Shown piece by piece: positions 5,004 to 10,146 of a stretch of DNA of 10,146 nt. The position numbers were made by a program, and so were the translations under genes. The notes beneath the pieces were generated by a model. It searched no databases, had not been told where the DNA came from, and saw only the letters and a program-made list of their open reading frames with translations. How positions within the stretch are numbered: position 1 is the stretch's first letter; each line of letters starts with the position of its first letter. The stretch is from PCC-6406 sp964353225. GTDB taxonomy: Bacteria > Cyanobacteriota > Cyanobacteriia > Phormidesmidales > Phormidesmidaceae. The DNA lies in NCBI GenBank assembly GCA_964353225.1, contig CAYGVA010000148.1:1-10146 (forward strand). The letters are read 5' to 3'.

Positions 5004-6320
5004 TTAAACAGAAGCTTGCTGCCACTCTAAACGATCAAGGGTGCGTGAACGCTCTAGCGCTCGCTCAAAGCTATCTAGCTTCGGCTCTAGGGTCATTGGT
5101 TCGCCAATATAACCATGTACGGCTTCTTGGGTTTTGAGGCCATTCCCCGTGATATAGGCCACGGTGGTTTCATCAGGATCAATTTTGCCCGCCTCTGCCA
5201 GCTTTTTCAGAACCGCGATTGTGGTGCCACCAGCCGTCTCAGTAAAGATGCCTTCTGTTTCCGCTAAGAGCTTCATGCCGTCAATAATTTCAGCATCAGT
5301 CACAGCTTCAATATTGCCGTTGGTTTTACGGGCCAACTCTAGGGCATAAACACCATCCGCTGGATTGCCAATCGCAATGGATTTGGCAATGGTATTGGGC
5401 TTCACGGGGCTAATAAAGTCACGGCCCTCCTGAAAAGCTTGGGCTATGGGGGAACATCCTTCCGCTTGCGCTCCGCTAAAGCGAACGGGTTTATCGTCTA
5501 CCAAACCCACTTTTACAAATTCTTGGAAACCCTTGTGGATCTTGGTAAACAAAGAGCCAGAGGCGAGGGGCGCAACAATATGATCGGGCAATTGCCAACC
5601 AAGTTGTTCGGCCACCTCATACCCGAGGGTCTTAGAGCCCTCAGAATAATAAGGGCGTAGGTTAATATTCACAAATCCCCAGCCATAGGTATTGGCGACT
5701 TCAGAACACAGTCGATTGACTTGGTCGTAATTTCCTTTGACCGACATCACGGTAGGACCGTAGATCAAGGTTCCCAAAACCTTACCCGCTTCTAGGTCGG
5801 ACGGGATAAAGACGCAACAGTCAAGACCGGCATGGGCGGCGATCGCTGCCGTTGAGTTGGCCAAGTTACCTGTACTAGCACAGGATACGGTCGTAAAGCC
5901 AAGCTCCTGTGCCCGAGTCAGGGCCACAGACACCACCCGATCCTTAAAACTCAAGGTGGGCATGTTGACCGCATCATTTTTAATATAGAGAGACTTCAAT
6001 CCCAGCCGACGAGCCAGACGATTGGTCTTAAGGAGTGGTGTCATCCCCGTACCCACATCAATCGGCGTATCGGTTGCCACAGGCAAGAAAGCTTTATAGC
6101 GCCAAATGGATTTTGGACCCGCCGCAATACTGGCTCGGCTCACTTGACGGCGAATTGCATCGTAATCGTAGACCACCTCTAGCGGCCCAAAGCAGACGTC
6201 CTCACACACATGGGTGGGACCTAACTCATAGGTTTCTCCACATTCTTTACAGCGCAACGCCGTAAAGGTTGCGCGGGTGGATGCTGTTGCGGACTGGGGC
6301 CGGTCAATTGCCTGGGTCAT
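5004..6320 (-). CDS. thrC: threonine synthase
   Basis: 438 residues, a usual length for the bacterial short-form enzyme. It converts O-phospho-L-homoserine to L-threonine with release of phosphate, using PLP in the cytoplasm. An N-terminal zinc-ribbon-like segment carries Cys24, Cys27, Cys39 and Cys43 (CKECGETYELGPTHVCEDVC). The PLP lysine is K126 in LSFKDR. STGN at 149-152 and SGSLF at 254-258 line the active site, AGGTT at 363-367 is near the C-terminal third, and TGNGLK at 391-396 is the threonine-synthase-type ending. The start ATG 6320 has only a weak CAGG upstream. A HIP1 site lies at 5839-5846. Its partner downstream is the MoaD/ThiS protein; ntcA is divergent across 430 bases. No truncation is seen. 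Specificity for threonine synthesis rather than a sulfhydrylase is inferred from overall similarity. Confidence 0.95.
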   Translation of the reverse strand: MTQAIDRPQSATASTRATFTALRCKECGETYELGPTHVCEDVCFGPLEVVYDYDAIRRQVSRASIAAGPKSIWRYKAFLPVATDTPIDVGTGMTPLLKTNRLARRLGLKSLYIKNDAVNMPTLSFKDRVVSVALTRAQELGFTTVSCASTGNLANSTAAIAAHAGLDCCVFIPSDLEAGKVLGTLIYGPTVMSVKGNYDQVNRLCSEVANTYGWGFVNINLRPYYSEGSKTLGYEVAEQLGWQLPDHIVAPLASGSLFTKIHKGFQEFVKVGLVDDKPVRFSGAQAEGCSPIAQAFQEGRDFISPVKPNTIAKSIAIGNPADGVYALELARKTNGNIEAVTDAEIIDGMKLLAETEGIFTETAGGTTIAVLKKLAEAGKIDPDETTVAYITGNGLKTQEAVHGYIGEPMTLEPKLDSFERALERSRTLDRLEWQQASV

Positions 6321-6750
6321 GGGTTTTGCCTGGAGGGTAGTGGATCTAGGTCATTCAAGTGCGGTGAAACACGCGCTTACATCATGAATTGGATGCTATC
6401 ACGCCCCTAAAACACCGTCAAAAATACCCGACCTTTTTCATCGGGATTCAACCGATGTCCCTATTATCGGCTGAAAGCGCTGTCGCCAAAACAGTCGTCA
6501 GGGTCGTGGCTCGTGTTTTAATCTGAGCATCCCAAAGAAAATCGCTTCATCCTCAGGGCTTTGCCATGATTAAGTGTGTACCGATACAAAAAACTATGTC
6601 AGAGTCTCGTTAATTAGTGTCATCAATGGTGCATGGGCGTTAAACCCCCTGATATCCCGTGCTAGCATTCAGTTCTTTAGGGAGCATTGCCTTAATTGGC
6701 ACGACATCCCACCGCGCTCCAAGTCCCCGCACTATTTGTATTGAGACATT
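6321..6750. other. divergent thrC-ntcA intergenic region
   Basis: 430 bases without a gene. It holds short inverted repeats: CCCGA/TCGGG around 6428-6446, ATCGG/CCGAT around 6441-6457, and TGTA-CCGA-TACA at 6577-6588. No canonical NtcA box (GTA-N8-TAC) is present. The nearest approximation, GTA-TTGAGACA-TTA, abuts the ntcA start codon and misses the right half-site. No sigma-70 promoter stands out. The region must carry both promoters and possibly a long ntcA leader. Confidence 0.5.
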
Positions 6751-7422
6751 ATGGTGGCAACGCAAGATAAACCGTTTGCTAATGCATTCCGACAGTTAGC
6801 CGGTGGTGCTTTTCCGCCAGTCGTTGAAACCTATGAGCGCGGCAAAACCATCTTTTTTCCAGGGGACCCGGCTGAGCGCGTTTATTTTTTGCTGAAGGGC
6901 GCGGTCAAACTGTCCCGTGTTTACGAGAGTGGAGAGGAAATTACCGTTGCCCTACTACGGGAAAATAGTGTTTTCGGCGTACTGTCCTTGATTACCGGCC
7001 ATCGGTCTGATCGCTTCTACCACTCCGTGGCCTTTACCCCCGTAGAGCTGCTATCGATGCCCATCGATCAGGTTGAGCAAACTTTGGAGGAAAACCCAGA
7101 ACTCTCCATGGTGATGTTGCAAGGGCTATCATCACGCATTTTACAAACCGAGATGATGATCGAGACCTTAGCTCACCGGGATATGGGTTCTCGCTTGGTC
7201 AGCTTTTTACTGATTCTTTGTCGAGATTTTGGCGTGCCCAGCGCTGACGGCATCACGGTTGATCTGAAGTTGTCTCACCAGGCGATCGCAGAGGCCATTG
7301 GTTCAACGCGCGTCACGGTCACTCGTCTGCTAGGGGATTTGCGCCAAGAAGGCATGATCTCCATCCATAAAAAGAAGATCACAGTTCATGACCCTGTCAA
7401 CCTAAGTCAGCAATTTACCTAG
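6751..7422 (+). CDS. ntcA: global nitrogen regulator NtcA (CRP/FNR family)
   Basis: 223 residues, near full identity in pattern to cyanobacterial NtcA along its length. NtcA senses 2-oxoglutarate, a sign of nitrogen shortage, and activates nitrogen-assimilation genes at GTA-N8-TAC sites, often with PipX. The cyclic-nucleotide-type effector domain covers about 25-140. It retains the 2-oxoglutarate contacts known from NtcA structures: F75, G76, V77, L78 and R88, plus R129 and E134 from the partner chain. The long dimer helix follows at about 118-145. The winged helix contains LSHQAIAEAIGSTRVTVTRL at 174-193, with R187, V188 and R192 in the recognition helix. Residue 164 is Ser (GVPSADG), where my recollection of Anabaena NtcA is Cys; Cys157 is kept. 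A HIP1 site is at 7282-7289. The DUF3084 gene follows after 76 bases. Confidence 0.98.
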   Translation: MVATQDKPFANAFRQLAGGAFPPVVETYERGKTIFFPGDPAERVYFLLKGAVKLSRVYESGEEITVALLRENSVFGVLSLITGHRSDRFYHSVAFTPVELLSMPIDQVEQTLEENPELSMVMLQGLSSRILQTEMMIETLAHRDMGSRLVSFLLILCRDFGVPSADGITVDLKLSHQAIAEAIGSTRVTVTRLLGDLRQEGMISIHKKKITVHDPVNLSQQFT

Positions 7423-7498
7423 CCGTCATGCCCCCGCTATTGCCCAACAGTTGCAGTAGAGTGGGGCAGGCAGCAGGTTATGGCATGACAAAAACCGC

Positions 7499-8887
7499 AT
7501 GACGACAGGGTATGTCTTAATTCTGGCAGTACTTGTCCTAGGGGGAGCCATTGCCACCCTAGGCGACCGTATCGGCATGGGCGTCGGTAAAGCTAGGCTC
7601 AGCCTCTTTAACCTGCGCCCCCGGCAAACGGCCACCCTAATCACGATTCTGACCGGTGGGGTTATTTCTGCATCCACACTCATTCTCTTGTTTGGTGTCA
7701 GTCGTCAGCTGCGCACTGGCGTCTTCCAGCTCGAACAAATCCAAGCTGACCTCAACCAAGCTCAAACCGATCTCGACACCGCCCGCCAAGAAAAAACGTC
7801 CATTGAAACTGAGCTCACAACCGCCCGTCAGCAACAAGACAATGCCCAGAAACGGCTACAACAAATCAACAACTCCCTCCAAACTGCTATTGATCAGCGG
7901 CAAGAGATTCAGGATGAATTAGCTCAGACCCAGGGGCAACTCCAACAGCGGCAAGAAGCGCTTGACCAAACCCAAGGGCAGTTACAACAGACCCGTGGCC
8001 AGCTCTCTTCGGTCTCTAATCAGATCAACACCTTAGAGTCAGACATCAGTCGTCTGGAATCTGATTTGGATCTGCAAATTGCACAACGCGATCGCGAAAT
8101 CGCCCAACGGCAACAACGACTCAGCCAACTCCAGGCTCAACAGTCCCTCTTACAAGAAGATGTCACACGGCTAGAGCAGCAATACCAAGACATCTTTTTA
8201 GGGAACGTTGCCCTTGGTCGTTTTGAATCACTTGCCTTAGGCATTATTAGGGTTGAAACCCCAGAAGGCGCACAACAAGCTATCAACCGTTTGCTACAAG
8301 AAGCTAATCGTAATGCCTTGCAGAGCGTGGCCCCTGAACCAGGTGCTCCGAGACGCCAAGTATTGTTACTCTCCCCCGATGCAGTTGAGCGCTTAGTTGA
8401 GCGCATCAGTGACCAACAGGAATACGTCGTTCGAGTCCTCTCCGCAGCAAACTATCTGATTGGCGAGCCCTGTGTCGTCTCTGGAGATGTTCCCTGCATC
8501 CAGGTCGTTTTTGACGCTAGCCTCAACCGCTTACTGTATGAGGGTGGCGAGATCTTAGCCACAACAAACATTGACACCTCAACCCTGACCAATCAGGCCC
8601 TTGTCGAAGAATATAACTTGCTGATTTCGGCCTTACTATTCCGAGCCCGACAAAATGGCCTTGTTGGCGACACCGTACAAATTGCCGATGGTGACACAGA
8701 CAGCATCCTGAACTTCTTAGACGACATCCGATCAGCACAGCGGCCACTAGAAATTCAAGTCATCGCATCCAGGGATATTTCAACGATTGGCCCCTTACGA
8801 GTTGACCTGATCGCCATCAGCGACGGCCAGATTATTGTCGGCACAAATATCACCCCACCCGAGCGCCCCCCTGACTCAGAGCGTTAG
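7499..8887 (+). CDS. DUF3084 domain-containing membrane coiled-coil protein
   Basis: 462 residues. The N-terminus has two hydrophobic segments, about 4-19 (GYVLILAVLVLGGAIA) and 46-66 (TLITILTGGVISASTLILLF). Between them is the signature ATLGDRIG..VGKARLSLFNL RPR that I associate with cyanobacterial DUF3084 proteins. A Gln-rich coiled coil runs from about 75 to 235. It contains an internal duplication, QTQGQLQQ at 143-150 and again at 157-164, exactly two heptads apart. A globular C-terminal region at about 236-450 carries two cysteines (GEPCVV, VPCIQV) and ends in a Pro-rich tail. Its function is unknown. It lies 76 bases after ntcA on the same strand and could be cotranscribed; I recall this pairing in other cyanobacteria but cannot check it. 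The ribosome-binding site is weak. A HIP1 site is at 8088-8095. Confidence 0.9.
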   Translation: MTTGYVLILAVLVLGGAIATLGDRIGMGVGKARLSLFNLRPRQTATLITILTGGVISASTLILLFGVSRQLRTGVFQLEQIQADLNQAQTDLDTARQEKTSIETELTTARQQQDNAQKRLQQINNSLQTAIDQRQEIQDELAQTQGQLQQRQEALDQTQGQLQQTRGQLSSVSNQINTLESDISRLESDLDLQIAQRDREIAQRQQRLSQLQAQQSLLQEDVTRLEQQYQDIFLGNVALGRFESLALGIIRVETPEGAQQAINRLLQEANRNALQSVAPEPGAPRRQVLLLSPDAVERLVERISDQQEYVVRVLSAANYLIGEPCVVSGDVPCIQVVFDASLNRLLYEGGEILATTNIDTSTLTNQALVEEYNLLISALLFRARQNGLVGDTVQIADGDTDSILNFLDDIRSAQRPLEIQVIASRDISTIGPLRVDLIAISDGQIIVGTNITPPERPPDSER

Positions 8888-9033
8888 ATTTCTTAATATA
8901 TTCCAGTTACATATTCCAGACTCCAGATGGAACTGATGCTCCCAACTCATCTTCACCTAAGTGCAATTACGCACAAAGCTTGATCTGTGTAGACAAGCGG
9001 AATAGAGCCTAAAAGTCTTTAGCTTAGATGACT

Positions 9034-9051
9034 TTGGCGATTTATCGCCAA
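9034..9051. terminator. hairpin TTGGCGA-TTTA-TCGCCAA
   Basis: A perfect 7-bp stem with a 4-base loop, extended by TTAGA to the left and TCTAA to the right across a small bulge. It lies about 145 bases after the DUF3084 stop. It may end the ntcA-DUF3084 transcript, but there is no U tract and the distance is long, so a structured leader or regulatory hairpin is also possible. Confidence 0.4.
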
Positions 9052-9224
9052 TCTAATGCTTCGCGTGATTTTATCAACCTTCTCAGAACTGCTACAAACT
9101 CATCCATACTGAAGCCAGACAAGCATCGTTACCAACACTTAAAAGCTTTGTAAGAAAGTTAACTCTAACAATTGCAGATAGTTACCATTTAGCAGGGATG
9201 TTTTTAAATCCCGGCAGGAGTGTT

Positions 9225-9230
9225 TAAAAT
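9225..9230 (+). promoter_or_regulatory. candidate -10 element TAAAAT of padR
   Basis: TAAAAT matches the sigma-70 -10 consensus at five of six positions. Transcription from it would give a leader of about 90 bases that includes the nested palindrome at 9262-9295. The -35 region is not clear. Confidence 0.3.
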
Positions 9231-9261
9231 CGATTCACCTCACAGCTACAGATTGAGTAGT

Positions 9262-9295
9262 ATTTCGGATGTGATTTTCATGAAACCGCCGAAAT
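9262..9295. promoter_or_regulatory. nested palindrome upstream of padR
   Basis: ATTTCGG (9262-9268) and CCGAAAT (9289-9295) are perfect inverted repeats, and between them TTTCATGAAA (9276-9285) is itself a 10-base palindrome. The element ends 29 bases before the padR start codon. PadR regulators commonly bind inverted repeats in their own promoters, so this is a good candidate autoregulatory operator. It could also fold as an RNA hairpin in the leader. Confidence 0.45.
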
Positions 9296-9324
9296 GGGGT
9301 GAATAATAAATAAGGGAATACGAA

Positions 9325-9714
9325 ATGAAGTTTGAGGATGTTTATAAGTTTTTCAGAGATCCACCCCCCATTTACCTAAACAAAGAACTTGCCGCCTGCT
9401 ATGTGCTGTCAATTCTCCTTCAACAAGACTCCTATGGGACAGAGCTCATTCACCGGCTAGGTCAAGACTATCAAGGCTATCGCTTATCAGATACGGTTCT
9501 ATACAGTGCGCTCAAGTTCCTGGAGGAAGAAGAAGCGATTGATGGCTACTGGCAGAAGGTCGAAGGACGTGGTCGTCCTCGCCGGATGTATAGTCTCCAT
9601 CCCAGGTCACAAATTCGAGCTGAGGAGCTAGCTGTACTTTGGCAGAACTACATGCAAGATCGAGGATTCATACTGCAATCACAAAATACAGAGAAAATTT
9701 TGACGCCTTCATAA
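9325..9714 (+). CDS. PadR-family transcriptional regulator
   Basis: 129 residues. The winged-helix PadR core covers about 20-95: ELAACYVLSILLQQDSYGTE (helix 1 and the SYG(T/Y)E signature), then YRLSDTVLYSALKFLEEEEA (recognition helix), then GRGRPRRMYSL (the wing hairpin, near-universal in PadR). It has only about 35 residues after the wing, so it belongs to the short PadR type with a reduced dimerisation helix. The family usually represses neighbouring genes in response to small ligands or stress. Its targets are not visible here, since no transporter or detoxification gene is adjacent. The N-terminal MKFEDVYKFFRDPPPIYL extension seems a cyanobacterial feature. The start is supported by AAGGGA about seven bases upstream. 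The palindrome at 9262-9295 suggests autoregulation. Confidence 0.93.
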   Translation: MKFEDVYKFFRDPPPIYLNKELAACYVLSILLQQDSYGTELIHRLGQDYQGYRLSDTVLYSALKFLEEEEAIDGYWQKVEGRGRPRRMYSLHPRSQIRAEELAVLWQNYMQDRGFILQSQNTEKILTPS

Positions 9715-10146
9715 GCCTTTCGATTCGCTCACAACCGTGAATATACTGCTGCTGTGAGTGTCTAGCAAGTTCAGTAATCCTCAGTTTGGAGTTTTCCCAT
9801 TTGCCCTGAGCTTGTCATGGGCTTCCTTCCTACAGGGAATAGGGTGAATGGGTTTTCCGTTATGGGATGCTTTGCGTTGACAACAAAGTCGCCAGCACGC
9901 TTCAAACCTCCAAGTCTTTATCCATAGGCTTTCTAGCATCGCCAATGCTGCAAGCGTAGCATTAGCCATAAAAGCCAAATCCACCCACAGATATCGTCTT
10001 CTGCGGCAGACTTGGTTCGTATAGACGCAACTTCTAGTGGCCGACATTGGTGATGAATTGACAGCGGTTCTGAGACTGCAGTAGTGAACCAGGTACGAAT
10101 GGAGTAACGGTAACTCCACACAATATCCTCATGCAGAAGCTGTCAG
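9715..10146. other. right-end region without a supportable gene
   Basis: About 430 bases after padR. A minus-strand frame is open from 10119 to 9781 (112 codons), but its product is rich in Trp, Cys and Arg, has no ribosome-binding site and is not recognised. A second minus frame (10121 to 9933) overlaps it with similar composition. Short repeats of ATGGG/CCCAT occur at 9797-9867, and AATGCT/AGCAT T form a small inverted repeat at 9944-9963. It may be a decayed insertion sequence or plain intergenic DNA leading to the next gene. Confidence 0.4.

Larger units (their letters stand above)
8888..9324. other. intergenic region between the DUF3084 and padR genes
   Basis: 437 bases, AT-richer than the genes, with no supportable gene. 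It starts with two copies of ATATTCCAG (8898-8906 and 8911-8919, 13-base period). A hairpin follows at 9034-9051. A GGGAT/ATCCC inverted repeat lies around 9194-9211. The padR promoter and leader structures fill the end. Confidence 0.5.

Noticed and set aside
5164..6265. Plus-strand frames opposite thrC
   Set aside because: Antisense shadows of a well-recognised enzyme gene.
6577..6588. TGTA-CCGA-TACA as an NtcA binding site
   Set aside because: The NtcA consensus needs eight bases between GTA and TAC; here there are four.
7426..8747. Frames in both strands overlapping the DUF3084 gene
   Set aside because: All overlap a long, well-supported frame and lack family resemblance or start signals.
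8926..8985. Short plus-strand frame (18 codons) after the DUF3084 gene
   Set aside because: Too short, with no ribosome-binding site or conservation evidence.
9781..10121. Minus-strand frames of 112 and 62 codons as genes
   Set aside because: They overlap each other, are rich in Trp/Cys/Arg, and have no ribosome-binding site or recognisable motif; kept only as a note on the region.
1..10146. CRISPR array, prophage, intact insertion sequence or toxin-antitoxin pair
   Set aside because: No regularly spaced direct repeats, integrase, transposase motif or small gene pair was seen on either strand.

Overview
The window is a chromosomal segment from a cyanobacterium. It carries ntcA, the cyanobacterial global nitrogen regulator, followed by a DUF3084-type gene. 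The 8-bp palindrome GCGATCGC (HIP1, typical of cyanobacterial genomes) occurs six times, where about 0.15 would be expected by chance. Several other proteins are of cyanobacterial type. Base composition is roughly balanced by eye. The genus cannot be resolved. No phage, plasmid, intact insertion sequence or CRISPR signature was seen, so this looks like ordinary core and shell chromosome.

Layout. Bases 1-230 hold the 3' end of a cysteine synthase gene (cysK). A 96-residue hypothetical protein (509-799, +) and a tRNA-Gly(UCC) gene (939-1009, -) follow. A TonB-like membrane protein (1075-1905, -) is transcribed divergently from an unusual protein (2062-3648, +) that has one N-terminal membrane segment, a very long Gln/Thr-rich coiled coil and a LigA-like BRCT domain. 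Their shared upstream region holds two clean palindromes. A 388-base gap then contains inverted repeats and a possible minus-strand gene remnant. A 119-residue protein of cyanobacterial type (4037-4396, +) ends at a strong 17-bp hairpin.

The hairpin separates it from two minus-strand genes: threonine synthase (thrC, 5004-6320) and, 208 bases downstream, a small MoaD/ThiS-type sulfur-carrier protein ending in Gly-Gly (4520-4795). A 430-base divergent region leads to ntcA (6751-7422, +), then the DUF3084 gene (7499-8887, +). After another gap of over 400 bases comes a short PadR-type regulator (9325-9714, +) with a nested palindrome in its leader. The last 430 bases contain no gene I can support.

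Functional themes are amino-acid and sulfur metabolism (cysK, thrC, MoaD/ThiS), nitrogen control (ntcA) and envelope-anchored proteins with extended coils or linkers (TonB-like, BRCT, DUF3084). The least ordinary item is the membrane-anchored coiled-coil BRCT protein. Next are the pairing of a sulfur carrier with threonine synthase and the structured intergenic regions around 3.7-3.9 kb and 4.9-5.0 kb.
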